A stretch of DNA of 64,000 bases from JAVJUS01 sp040220455 (GTDB lineage Bacteria; Pseudomonadota; Alphaproteobacteria; DSM-16000; Inquilinaceae), in contig JAVJUS010000107.1 in the NCBI GenBank assembly GCA_040220455.1, positions 68,272 through 132,271 on the forward strand, written 5' to 3'. A model generated the notes under the pieces. That model did not search any database, was not told the origin of the DNA, and saw nothing but the letters and a program-made list of their open reading frames with translations. Shown piece by piece: positions 25,381 through 33,887 of the stretch. Numbering within the stretch: the first letter of the stretch is position 1; every line of letters starts with the position of its first letter. The position numbers and the translations under genes are program-made.

Positions 25381-27680
25381 CTCTCCCCCGCCGCCCCGAT
25401 CGCCCGCCAGACCGTCTCGGGGGTGAGCGGGATGTCGAGATGCGTGACGCCGGCCGGCCGAAGGGCGTCGATCACCGCGTTGGGGATGCAGGCGAGCGCG
25501 CCGGTCACGCCGGCCTCGCCCACGCCCTTGGCGCCCAGCGGGTTGGTCGGCGAGGGCGTGTCGTGGGCGTCGAGCGCGATCGGCGGGATCTCGTCGGCGC
25601 GGGGCAGGGCGTAGTCCATGAAGCTGGCGGTCAGGAGCTGGCCGTCCACGGGATCGAAGCGCACGGCCTCCATCAGCGCCTCGCCGAGGCCCTGCGCGAT
25701 CGCGCCGCGAAGCTGGCCGTCGACGGAGGCGTGGTCGATCACGGCGCCGGCGTCGTCGACGGCGACGTAGCCGACCACGGTGACGACACCGGTCTCCGGG
25801 TCGATCTCCACCTCCGCCACATGGCAGCCGCTGGGGAAGGTCTCGACCAGCGGCGCCTCGCCGACGACCTCGATCCGGCCGCTGCCCTGCACACCGGTCG
25901 CGACCACCTGGCGCAGGTCGCCCAGGACCGCCTCGCCGGCGAGGATCCGGCCGTCGACCAGCCGCAGGCCGTCGGCCTCGCGGCCGAACTGCTGGGCGGC
26001 GAGCGCGCGCACGGCGGCGTCGGCGGCGCGGCCGGCATCGGCCACCGCCGCGCCGATCCCCGCGATCGAGCGCGAGGCGAAGGAGCCCGAGCCGATCAGC
26101 GCCCGCTCCCCGTCATTGGCCCGGACGGCGATCGCGAGACCGTCGCCGGCGTCGAAGGCCCGGCGCAGGACGGCGGCGTAGGTGCGCTCCTGCGCCTGGC
26201 CGGTGCAGTTGCCGCCGATCACGACCTCGGCCTCCAGCAACCCGTCGGCGGCGAGGCCGAGGGACACCGCCGCCTGGTCCTTCGGCGCCGCCCCGCCGCC
26301 GGCCATCTCGACGAACAGCCCGATGCCCAGCCCGCGCAGCCGGCCGCGCGCCGCCGCCGCCGCGCGCCGGGCCTCGAAGCCGTCGCGATCGGCGGCCGCC
26401 AGCGCCCGGTCGAGCAGGCCCGCATAGTCGCCGCTGTCATAGACCGCGCCGATCGGCGTCGTGTAGGGGAAGGCGTCCCGCTGCACGACGTTTCGCCGGC
26501 GCAGATCGGCCCGGTCGATGCCCGTCTCCGCCGCCGCGCGGTCGACCAGCCGCTCGACCAGATAGGCGATGTCCGGCCGGCCGGCGCCGCGATAGGGGCC
26601 GGTCGGCACCGCGTTGGTGAAATGCTGGACGACCTCGATCGCCGCGGCCGGAATGGCGTAGCAGCCGGTCAGCGTGCGCGACGGGTTGCGGACATTGATA
26701 TGCGCGCCGACGGTCGACACGAAGGCGCCCAGATCGGCGCGATAGCGGACGTCCAGCGCGGTGAACCGGCCCTCGCGGTCCAGGCCCAGCCGCCCGGTCA
26801 GGATATTGCCGCGGCCCTGGACGTCGGACTGGAAGGTCTCCAGCCGGCTCGCCCGCCAGGCGAGCGGCCGGCCGAGCGCCCGGGCGGCGGCGAGCAGGGC
26901 GACATGCTCGGGATAGGCCGCGCCGCGCGCCCCGAAGGCGCCGCCGGTGTCGCGCGGGTGGACGCGGATGCGCTCGGGCTCGACCCCCAGGGCGGCGGCC
27001 AGCGGCATGCGCACCTCGTGCAGGCCCTGGTGCGGCGTGGTCAGGTGGTAGCGTCCGGTTTCCGGCTCGAAGCGGGCGATGACGGCGCGGGGCTCCATCG
27101 GGCTGGGCGCCACGCGGGGCAGGGCCACGGTCAGGTCGACCACGCGGTCGGCCGAGGCCAGGGCCCGGTCCACCGCCGCGCGGTCGCCCAGGGTCAGGCG
27201 GCTCGCCACGTTGTCCGGGGCACCGTCGTGCAGGACCGTCGGCGGCGGGCCGGACGCCTCGTCTTGCGGTATCGCGGCGACGACGGGCAGAGGCGTGGCC
27301 TCGACCAGGACCGCTTCCGCCGCGTCCTCTGCCTGGCTCCGGGTCGCCGCGACGACCATGGCGACGGCCTCGCCGACATGGCGGATCCGGTCTCGCGCGA
27401 GCGGCAGGCGCTCCGGCACGAACAGGTCCTCCGGCCGGGCCGCCGGGTCGCGGATCAGCGCCGGCAGGCCCTTCAGCGGGCCCAGGTCGCCGGCCGTCAG
27501 CACCGCGATCACGCCCGGCATGGCGGCGGCCTCTGCCGTCTCGATCGCCTCGATCCGGGCATGGGCCAGGTCGGCGCGGACGAAGACCACATGCGCGGCG
27601 TCGCCGATCGGCTCGTCGGCGGTGTAGCGGCCCCGGCCCGCGACGAGGCGGGTCGGGCGGTCCGCTCCTGGCGCGCTCAC
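25377..27680 (-). CDS. Molybdopterin-dependent hydroxylase large subunit (orphan)
   Basis: Large, molybdenum-cofactor subunit of the xanthine dehydrogenase/CO dehydrogenase superfamily, 767 residues. Landmarks: GRGRY near the N-terminus, DTGGAFGARG in the cofactor domain, PYRGAGRPDIAYLVERLVD, and the C-terminal GAKGVGEAGV with the catalytic Glu. The CODH-specific AYRCSFR loop is absent, so it is not a CO dehydrogenase. The GTG start at 27680 overlaps the upstream amidohydrolase stop by 4 bp (GTGA). Members of this family normally need a 2Fe-2S and an FAD subunit; neither is encoded in this operon. Likely chemistry is hydroxylation of a carbon next to a ring nitrogen, or aldehyde oxidation. 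Confidence 0.88.
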   Translation of the reverse strand: MSAPGADRPTRLVAGRGRYTADEPIGDAAHVVFVRADLAHARIEAIETAEAAAMPGVIAVLTAGDLGPLKGLPALIRDPAARPEDLFVPERLPLARDRIRHVGEAVAMVVAATRSQAEDAAEAVLVEATPLPVVAAIPQDEASGPPPTVLHDGAPDNVASRLTLGDRAAVDRALASADRVVDLTVALPRVAPSPMEPRAVIARFEPETGRYHLTTPHQGLHEVRMPLAAALGVEPERIRVHPRDTGGAFGARGAAYPEHVALLAAARALGRPLAWRASRLETFQSDVQGRGNILTGRLGLDREGRFTALDVRYRADLGAFVSTVGAHINVRNPSRTLTGCYAIPAAAIEVVQHFTNAVPTGPYRGAGRPDIAYLVERLVDRAAAETGIDRADLRRRNVVQRDAFPYTTPIGAVYDSGDYAGLLDRALAAADRDGFEARRAAAAARGRLRGLGIGLFVEMAGGGAAPKDQAAVSLGLAADGLLEAEVVIGGNCTGQAQERTYAAVLRRAFDAGDGLAIAVRANDGERALIGSGSFASRSIAGIGAAVADAGRAADAAVRALAAQQFGREADGLRLVDGRILAGEAVLGDLRQVVATGVQGSGRIEVVGEAPLVETFPSGCHVAEVEIDPETGVVTVVGYVAVDDAGAVIDHASVDGQLRGAIAQGLGEALMEAVRFDPVDGQLLTASFMDYALPRADEIPPIALDAHDTPSPTNPLGAKGVGEAGVTGALACIPNAVIDALRPAGVTHLDIPLTPETVWRAIGAAGES

Positions 27681-28669
27681 GCCTCGAGCCCGAAGAATTC
27701 CGCGGCCGTGCCGGCCTTGATGCGCGCGCGGTCGGCCGGGCTCAGCCGCGCGCACCGGTCGATCAGGCCGGCCGGGTCGGTGTCGCCCATGTCGAAGGGG
27801 TAGTCGCTGCCCATCATCACCCGGTCGACCCCGACCAGGTCGACCAGCGTCTCTACATGGTCGGGGCGGAAGACGCAGGTGTCGTACCACAGCCGGTCCA
27901 GATAGGCCGAGGGCGGCTCCGCGCAGCAGCGCCGGACCTCCGGCCGGACCCGCCAGGCATGGTCGAAGCGCCCGATATAGAACGGCGCGAAGCCGCCGCC
28001 ATGGGCGATGTAGACCTTCAGCCCGGGATGGCGGTCGAGGACGCCGCCGAAGACCAGGTGGTTGAAGGCGATCGTCTCCTCCAGCGGCTGGGCCAGGCTG
28101 TTGACCATGAAGTACGGCCCCAGTCGCTGGCCGTGGGAGAAGCCCAGCGGATGGATCATCAGCCCGACGCCGAGCTTGGCCAACGCGGCGTAGAGCGGGT
28201 CGAGGGAGGGGTCGGACAGCTCCCGGTCGAGGACCCGGGTGTCGATCTGGAAGCCGCGCAGGCCGAGATCGCCGACCCCGCGCTCGGCCTCCGCGACGGC
28301 GGCGTCGGTGTCGGTCATCGGCAGGGTGCCGAGGCCGGTGAAGCGGCCCGGATCGCCGGCGACCAGGGCCGCGACCGTGTCGTTCTGCGCGCGGGAGATC
28401 TCGATCAGCAGGTCGCGCGGCGCCCAGTAGTGCTGCTGGCCCGGCGCCGGCGCGACGATCTGTCGGTCGACGCCCATCGCCGCCATGTCCGCCCGGCGGC
28501 GGTCGGGATCGGTGAACTTGACCCCCAGCTCGGGCGCCTGCTCGGCGTCGCGGGCCTTGCTCTCCGGCGTCATGTCGCGCTGGTAGGGCACGCTGTCCGG
28601 CCCGATCGCGTCGGCGACCATGGCGTTGACGGCCGGGCAGATGGTGTGGGTGTGGCAGTCGATGACCAT
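27677..28669 (-). CDS. ACMSD-like amidohydrolase (amidohydrolase_2 family)
   Basis: A 330-residue enzyme of the aminocarboxymuconate-semialdehyde decarboxylase/resorcylate decarboxylase family. The N-terminal metal motif IDCHTHT (H5, H7), LMIHPLGF in the middle, IAHGGGF and MGSDYPF (Asp) give a complete metal site. The ATG at 28669 starts directly at the family-typical MVIDCHTHT. It is 14 bp after the OsmC gene and overlaps the hydroxylase gene by 4 bp. Together with the molybdenum hydroxylase it suggests processing of an aromatic or heteroaromatic ring. It is a paralogue of the gene at 24280-25380. Confidence 0.88.
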   Translation of the reverse strand: MVIDCHTHTICPAVNAMVADAIGPDSVPYQRDMTPESKARDAEQAPELGVKFTDPDRRRADMAAMGVDRQIVAPAPGQQHYWAPRDLLIEISRAQNDTVAALVAGDPGRFTGLGTLPMTDTDAAVAEAERGVGDLGLRGFQIDTRVLDRELSDPSLDPLYAALAKLGVGLMIHPLGFSHGQRLGPYFMVNSLAQPLEETIAFNHLVFGGVLDRHPGLKVYIAHGGGFAPFYIGRFDHAWRVRPEVRRCCAEPPSAYLDRLWYDTCVFRPDHVETLVDLVGVDRVMMGSDYPFDMGDTDPAGLIDRCARLSPADRARIKAGTAAEFFGLEA

Positions 28670-28683
28670 GACGGGCGGCGGGC

Positions 28684-29142
28684 TCAGTCGACCAGGGTCC
28701 AGCGCTGCACGATCTCCGTGCCGGCGCCGCGCAGGATCACCGACATCGGGCAGCGCTGCTCCAGTTCTTCGCGGAAGTCGGCGAGCGCATCCTCGTCCAT
28801 CGTCGTCTTCGCGGTGATGTCGAGCTCGATGCGCGGGAAGGGCACGGGCACGTCGGCTCGGCGGTCGATCCCGCGATGGTCGAGATGGCCGACGCAGGCG
28901 AGCTTCTCGAAGGCCAGCGGCACGCCGCGCTCGTGCGCGATGCGCCGGGCGATGACGTGGGTGCAGCTCATCAGCGCGCCCAGCATGGTCTCCAGCGGCG
29001 TGGGGCCGACATCGGTGCCGTGGCGCGACGGCGGCTCGTCGACGACGAAGGAATGATCGCGGGCGCGGATCTCGGTCAGGCTCATGGTCGGGCAATGGGC
29101 CTCGAGCGTGACCTTCATCAGCTTGTGCTTGACGGTGACCAT
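28684..29142 (-). CDS. OsmC family protein
   Basis: A 152-residue OsmC/YhfA-type protein. The two conserved cysteines are visible in ALMSCTHVIA and LEQRCPMSV, so thiol peroxidase activity on organic hydroperoxides is possible. The start is taken at the ATG at 29142 (MVTVKHK); an in-frame ATG at 29160 would add six residues and neither has a clear ribosome binding site. It lies between the isochorismatase-fold gene and the ACMSD-like gene in the same direction. In catabolic operons OsmC proteins often protect from oxidant by-products, but a direct role here is not established. Confidence 0.86.
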   Translation of the reverse strand: MVTVKHKLMKVTLEAHCPTMSLTEIRARDHSFVVDEPPSRHGTDVGPTPLETMLGALMSCTHVIARRIAHERGVPLAFEKLACVGHLDHRGIDRRADVPVPFPRIELDITAKTTMDEDALADFREELEQRCPMSVILRGAGTEIVQRWTLVD

Positions 29143-29201
29143 GGCGGGGCTTTCGCGCATCGGAAGGGGCGGGCGGAGCGGGACGCCGGCCGCGCGGCGG
29201 G

Positions 29202-29852
29202 TCAGGCCACGGCGCACGACGGGCCCTGGAGGCCCAGCGCCATGATCTCGTCCGTCGTCAGCGTCCAGCCGAAGGCGGTGCGGATGCACAGCAGCCCCGC
29301 CTCGTGCAGCGCCGGGCCGTCCATCGTCTCGACGCAGTCGATCGCCACGATCACCGCGTAGTCCCGGACGTTCGCCGCCGTCGCGGTGGCCAGCACGCAG
29401 GAGTTCGTGTTGACCCCGGTCAGGATCACCGTGTTGATCCCGTGCGCCTTCAGGTGGAAGTCCAGGTCCGTCGCGACGAAGCAGTCGTAGCGCTTCTTGG
29501 TGTCGACCACCCGGTCGCGCGCCGGGTCGTGCAGGCCCGGCATGATCGTGCAGCCGGGCATGCCGTCGAGATTGTGTCGCAGAACGTTCTTGCGGGTCGC
29601 GTTCGGATCCTCCGCCCGGGTCCGCCAGAACGGGTTCACCCGGATCTCCTCGCTGTCGCGGTAGCGGGTGACCTGGTGGACGACCGGGATGCCGACCCCG
29701 CGCGCCCAGTCGAACAGCCGCTTGTTGGCGGCGACGACCCGATCGGCGATGTCGGCGGCGACCGGCATGGTCGCCACCTCGGGATCCAGGTGGCCGCGAT
29801 GGCAGTCGATCGCGACGATCGCCGCGCGGGGCGTGTCCACACCCAGGTTCAT
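29202..29852 (-). CDS. Isochorismatase-fold cysteine hydrolase
   Basis: A 216-residue amidase of the isochorismatase-like superfamily. The catalytic triad is visible: D16 (AIDCHRGH), K119/K120 (VDTKKRYDCF) and nucleophile C152 (TGVNTNSCVLAT). This superfamily includes nicotinamidase, N-carbamoylsarcosine amidase, maleamate amidohydrolase and ureidoacrylate amidohydrolase, so hydrolysis of a primary amide or carbamoyl group is likely. It stands 57 bp downstream of the alpha/beta hydrolase gene and 59 bp upstream of the OsmC gene in the same operon. A maleamate- or ureidoacrylate-like intermediate would fit the other enzymes, but that is inference. Confidence 0.9.
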   Translation of the reverse strand: MNLGVDTPRAAIVAIDCHRGHLDPEVATMPVAADIADRVVAANKRLFDWARGVGIPVVHQVTRYRDSEEIRVNPFWRTRAEDPNATRKNVLRHNLDGMPGCTIMPGLHDPARDRVVDTKKRYDCFVATDLDFHLKAHGINTVILTGVNTNSCVLATATAANVRDYAVIVAIDCVETMDGPALHEAGLLCIRTAFGWTLTTDEIMALGLQGPSCAVA

Positions 29853-29909
29853 CTCTCGTCTCCTCTCCGGCCCGTCCCGCCTTGCACGACAGGGGGCCGG
29901 CATCGGGTG

Positions 29910-31142
29910 TCAAATCAGCGTATTCCAGCCGGTCTTCAGCAGCGCGCCCTGATCGATGCCGAAGACGTCGGCGAGCCAGTCGGCCAGCAGTTCCTGGCCC
30001 AGCGTCGGGTTGTCGTGCTGGCAGTGCTCGGCCCCGGTCTCCTCGGGGTCGACGATGCGCAAGGTCGCGTCGACGCCGTTGGCGACCGCGTGGTCGTAGG
30101 TCTGGCGCGCGGCGGCGACGGTCAGGACGTCGTGGCCGCCGTGCAGGACCAGATAGGGGCACTTCATGTGCGCCAGATGGCCCTCCAGCTCGAAGTCGCG
30201 GGCGTTGGCCATGGCCTCCTTCATGGTGGCGGCCCCCATGACCCACTTGATGTGCATGGCGAGCCCGAAGCTCTCGTCCTTGTCGCCCCACATCTGCGGC
30301 ACCGACCAGATCGCGCCGTGGGAGATGCAGGCCGCCAGCCGCGGCTCGTAGCAGCCCGCCCGCGCGGCGTAGTAGCCGCCCATGGAGGAGCCGCAGACGC
30401 CGATCCGCGCGGTGTCGACGTCGTCCCGGCCTTCCAGCCAGTCGATGCAGGCGCCGACCGGCACCTCGGTGTCGTGGCGCGCGGGCAGGCCGTGCCGGCG
30501 CAGGGTGCCGCCCTGTCCCGGCAGGTCGACCATGAGGACCGAGATGCCCCGCTGCAGCGCCCCGTGGGCCTGCATGAACCACATCTCGTCCTTGATCGAG
30601 TCGAGCCCGCCGAAGCAGATCAGCACCGGCAGCCTGTCGCCCGGGAAGGGCGCGCGCACGAAGTAGCCGCAGATCGGCTTACCCGGCTCGTAGGGGATGT
30701 CGACGATCTCGCCCGGCGGGTTCAGCCGCGCCAGGAAGCGGTGGCTGCACGCCTCCATCCGCTCGAAGGTCGGCAGGCGGCGGGGATCGTCCGACGCCAG
30801 GTAGAACTCCGCCTGACGGTAGTAGTCGGCGGCGCGCAGGAAGCAGTTCATCGCCGTGCGGACATGGCCCGCGCGCTCCTCGGCCAGACCCCGGTCCCAG
30901 TTGCGGTCGGCGATGCGCCGCCACTCGTCGTGCCAGCTCTCGTAGTCGCCGGGGGTCATGCGCGAGGCCGCCTGGAAGACCTCCGAGACGGCGCCGCCGC
31001 CTTCCTGCGTCTCGCCCAGGCCGCGACGGAACTGGTAGGTGAACCAGGGGTGCTCCGGCCAGTGGTGCCAGCCCATGGGCTCGTAGTGGGGGCTGCGATC
31101 CTCGCTGATCTGCTCGATCGCGTTTTCCTCGACCGTGGCCAT
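29910..31142 (-). CDS. Alpha/beta hydrolase, 2,6-dihydropseudooxynicotine hydrolase-like
   Basis: A 410-residue serine hydrolase with a helical N-terminal domain (about 1-150) and an alpha/beta core. The nucleophile is S253 (GSSMGG), the acid D338 (HGGHDVL) and the histidine H373 (GAEHCQHD). Size and the helical cap resemble the C-C bond hydrolases of the 2,6-dihydroxypseudooxynicotine hydrolase and FrsA/DUF1100 group, which cleave C-C bonds in N-heterocycle breakdown. It starts at the ATG at 31142, 25 bp behind the amidase. In an operon with a molybdenum hydroxylase and amide hydrolases, heteroaromatic side-chain cleavage is a sensible hypothesis. Confidence 0.85.
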   Translation of the reverse strand: MATVEENAIEQISEDRSPHYEPMGWHHWPEHPWFTYQFRRGLGETQEGGGAVSEVFQAASRMTPGDYESWHDEWRRIADRNWDRGLAEERAGHVRTAMNCFLRAADYYRQAEFYLASDDPRRLPTFERMEACSHRFLARLNPPGEIVDIPYEPGKPICGYFVRAPFPGDRLPVLICFGGLDSIKDEMWFMQAHGALQRGISVLMVDLPGQGGTLRRHGLPARHDTEVPVGACIDWLEGRDDVDTARIGVCGSSMGGYYAARAGCYEPRLAACISHGAIWSVPQMWGDKDESFGLAMHIKWVMGAATMKEAMANARDFELEGHLAHMKCPYLVLHGGHDVLTVAAARQTYDHAVANGVDATLRIVDPEETGAEHCQHDNPTLGQELLADWLADVFGIDQGALLKTGWNTLI

Positions 31143-31167
31143 GGCTTCTACTCCCTGTCGGATCGTC

Positions 31168-32796
31168 TCATCGGGCGAGCGGCGGGCGCCGCGTGTGCGA
31201 GTCGTCGTGTCGCTGGAAGGCGTCGGCGACCGAGATCAGCCGGGCCTCGTCGAACGGCCGGCCGACGAGCTGGAACGCGATCGGCAGGCCGGCGTCGTCC
31301 CGCCCGCACGGCGCGACCAGCGCCGGCAGGCCCAGATAGTTGATGCCGCGCGTCGCGCGGGTGACGTGCCCGATGACGGCGGCGACGGCCTCCGGATCGT
31401 CGGCCGGGTGGGGGGCCGTGGTCTCCGCGATGGTCGGCACCTCGCGCGGGATCGCCGGTATCAGCGCCAGGTCCGCCTCGCCGATGCAGGCCGCCAGCCA
31501 GGCCTCGCGCACCGGCCGGCGCAGGCGAAGCGCATTGGCGTAGAGCGTCGCGGGGTAAGCGAGGCCGGGCTCCAGCCGATCGCGCACCTGCCGGCCGATC
31601 GCCGGCCCGCGGGCCGCGAATTCGGGGCCGAGCCGGCTCGACGCCTCGACCGAGAGCACGAGATGGGCGAGCGCGTTGACCAGCGCCATGTCCGGCGGCG
31701 CCGTGGCGACCAGCCGGGCCCCCGCCTCGGCGAGGTGGTCCTTGACCCTGTCGAGCGCGGCGGCGACCGACGGGCTCACCTGCTCGGCGTAGTAGCCGCC
31801 GGGCACGGCGACGGTGACGCCCGACAGGTCGCCGGTCAGGTCCGGCGCGGCGAAGCCGACGGGCGCGGCGGTCGGGTCGGCCGGGTCGGCGCCGGCCAGG
31901 ATCTGCAGCGCCAGCGCGCAGTCCCGGGCCGAGCGGGCGATCGGGCCGACACAGTCGAGGGTCGAGGACAGGGGCCAGACGCCGCCGCGGCCGATCCGAC
32001 CGGCGGTGGGCTTCAGCCCGGTCAGCCCGCACATCGCCGCCGGATGGCGCACCGAGCCCCCGGTGTCCGTACCCAGCGCCAGCGGCACGTAGCCGGCCGC
32101 CACGGCGATCGCGGATCCGCTCGACGAGCCGCCGGGCACGTGGTCGGCGCTCCACGGATTGCGCGGATGGGCGGTATGGGCGTTGAGGCCGGTCGGGCTC
32201 ATGGCGAACTCGGCCATCGCAAGGCGGCCGATATCGATTCCGTTGGCGCCGTCGAGCCGGCCGAGCACGCTCGCGGTCACCTCCGGGACGTGGCCCGCCC
32301 GCATGGCCGCCCCGCATTCAGCCGGCCGTCCGGCGCGGTAGAACAGGTCCTTGCGGGCATAGGGCGCGCCTGCCATGGCCCCGCGATCGGCGGCGCGGCG
32401 GCGGTCGAGCTCGCGCGCCCGGGCGCGCGCCGGACCCGCCTCGAGCGCGACGATGGCGCCGAGTTCGGCATCGCGCGCATTGACCGCGTCGATCGCCGCC
32501 TCGACCAGCGCACTCGGCCGCGTCGTGCCGGTAAGGAGATCGTGCACGGTGTCGACGAGATCGCCGATGCCGCGGTGTTCGTAGCCCGGTCGCTCGACCG
32601 GGGGGCCGGGCGCCGGCGCGGTCACCGGCGGCCGACCGGGCGCCAAGGGCTCCGGCTCGGCCTCGTCGGGCAGGGCGGCGGCCGCGGCGGAGACCCGCTC
32701 GATCGTGTCGGCGATCAGCCCGCCATACCGACACAGGGCCCCGGCGTCCGGCTCGAAGCCGGCCAGGCGCGCAATCGTCGCGGCGCCGTCAGCCAT
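31168..32796 (-). CDS. Amidase signature family enzyme with AtzG-like N-terminal domain
   Basis: A 542-residue amidase. The Ser-cisSer-Lys triad is visible: K149 (YARKDLF), S224/S225 (PGGSSSGSA) and S248 (GTDTGGSVR). The first ~70 residues (AGFEPDAGALCRYGGLIADT, then a proline-rich linker) resemble the small AtzG/DUF4089 protein that partners the amidase AtzE in cyanuric acid degradation, so this may be a natural fusion. I use the ATG at 32796, which overlaps the upstream stop by 8 bp (ATGGCTGA); an ATG at 32826 is possible. A substrate such as a biuret-like, N-carbamoyl or carboxamide compound is plausible. Confidence 0.87.
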   Translation of the reverse strand: MADGAATIARLAGFEPDAGALCRYGGLIADTIERVSAAAAALPDEAEPEPLAPGRPPVTAPAPGPPVERPGYEHRGIGDLVDTVHDLLTGTTRPSALVEAAIDAVNARDAELGAIVALEAGPARARARELDRRRAADRGAMAGAPYARKDLFYRAGRPAECGAAMRAGHVPEVTASVLGRLDGANGIDIGRLAMAEFAMSPTGLNAHTAHPRNPWSADHVPGGSSSGSAIAVAAGYVPLALGTDTGGSVRHPAAMCGLTGLKPTAGRIGRGGVWPLSSTLDCVGPIARSARDCALALQILAGADPADPTAAPVGFAAPDLTGDLSGVTVAVPGGYYAEQVSPSVAAALDRVKDHLAEAGARLVATAPPDMALVNALAHLVLSVEASSRLGPEFAARGPAIGRQVRDRLEPGLAYPATLYANALRLRRPVREAWLAACIGEADLALIPAIPREVPTIAETTAPHPADDPEAVAAVIGHVTRATRGINYLGLPALVAPCGRDDAGLPIAFQLVGRPFDEARLISVADAFQRHDDSHTRRPPLAR

Positions 32797-33676
32797 CGAC
32801 CGCGCCGGTTCCGCGGAACCAGTCATGGATCTGCGCGCCGGTCCAGAACGCGACGCCCGGCTTGCCGGCCATGTATTCGAAGATCTTCTCGAAGTAGCGG
32901 ATGCGATGAGGCACGCCGCTGATATACGGGTGGACGGCGACCGACAGGAACTTGGCGCGGTCGGCGCTTTCCTCGTACAGACGGTCGAACTGGTCGATGA
33001 CGCGGCGGGCGAAGTATTCCGATTCGTGGTGTTGGACGATCATCATCGGGATGTCGTTGAGCTCCACGGTATAGGGCAGGGTGACCAGCGGTCCGTTCTC
33101 GGTGGTCAGGACGCAGGGCTCGTCGTCGAGCACGAAGTCGCCGCAGTAGCGCACGCCGTGCCGGGTCAGGATGTCCGGGGTGTCGAGGGTCTCGGTCAGC
33201 CCGGGGCCGAGCCAGCCGATCGGGCGCTTGCCGGTGAAGCGCTCGCAGATGTCGAGCGACTTGGCGATCGTCGCTTCCTGGTCCTCGAGTTGATGGGTCG
33301 GCATCTGGATGTAGGAGTGGCCCATGAACTCCCAGCCCGCGTCGCGTGCGGCGGCGGCGACCCGCTCGTAGCGCTCGCAGACTCCGGCGTTGATCGACAG
33401 GGTCGGCGTGACGCCCATCCGGTCGAGCGCGGCCTTGAGGCGCCAGAAGCCGACGCGCATGCCGTATTCGTGCCAGGCCCAGTTGGGGATGTCGGGCACG
33501 ACCATCTGGCCGTTGGGCGCGGGCAGGATCTGGCGCGCCATCGGGCGCTCGATCTCCCAGACCTCCAGGTTGACGATCGGCCAGACCACCAGGCGGACGC
33601 CCTCCGGCAGCGACAGCGGCGGCCGGTCGACGATGGCCGAGTAGGCAAGCCTGTCACCGGGGTTCGTCTCCGCCAT
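32789..33676 (-). CDS. Polysaccharide deacetylase family protein, PuuE-like
   Basis: A 295-residue NodB-fold protein of the PuuE (allantoinase-like) branch. Landmarks are NLEVWEIERPM near residue 36, IPNWAWHEYGMRVGFWRL near 64, GHSYIQMPTHQ near 119 and VHPYISGVPHR near 247. The metal-binding DD pair of true polysaccharide deacetylases is not visible (VNLEVW instead). It is the first gene of the minus-strand operon and is divergent from the XRE-cupin regulator, with 211 bp between the two starts. A role in ring-opening of a cyclic ureide or amide is inferred. The paralogue at 7526-8428 heads towards a different transporter. Confidence 0.85.
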   Translation of the reverse strand: MAETNPGDRLAYSAIVDRPPLSLPEGVRLVVWPIVNLEVWEIERPMARQILPAPNGQMVVPDIPNWAWHEYGMRVGFWRLKAALDRMGVTPTLSINAGVCERYERVAAAARDAGWEFMGHSYIQMPTHQLEDQEATIAKSLDICERFTGKRPIGWLGPGLTETLDTPDILTRHGVRYCGDFVLDDEPCVLTTENGPLVTLPYTVELNDIPMMIVQHHESEYFARRVIDQFDRLYEESADRAKFLSVAVHPYISGVPHRIRYFEKIFEYMAGKPGVAFWTGAQIHDWFRGTGAVDG

Positions 33677-33796
33677 CCTCGACTCCTGATCCGCGGGTTC
33701 CTCGGGCGTCCAGCGGCCGCGTGGCCCCGGCCGTGCGACGGGGCGCGCCGGACCGATCCGCGTCCGAAAGGTCGCTAGATTGAGCCGCCAACTTGA

Positions 33797-33811
33797 TTTA
33801 TTGTCAATAAA
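33797..33811. promoter_or_regulatory. Perfect palindrome in the XRE-cupin / PuuE divergent promoter
   Basis: TTTATTG-T-CAATAAA is a perfect 7+1+7 palindrome, AT-rich against the GC-rich background, 77 bp upstream of the XRE-cupin start and 121 bp from the PuuE-like gene start. A similar site sits before the TRAP operon (34648-34664). The divergent XRE regulator is the likely binder. Confidence 0.55.
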
Positions 33812-33887
33812 GTTTGCTGCATCGATGCCGCTCTGGTGGCAAGGGCGCTATAGTGCCGGCACGGTGTATGGCGGAGGATCGGACACC

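Noticed and set aside
24612..27803. 1063-residue plus-strand open frame
   Set aside because: It runs antisense to the molybdenum hydroxylase and ACMSD-like genes and shows no domain pattern.
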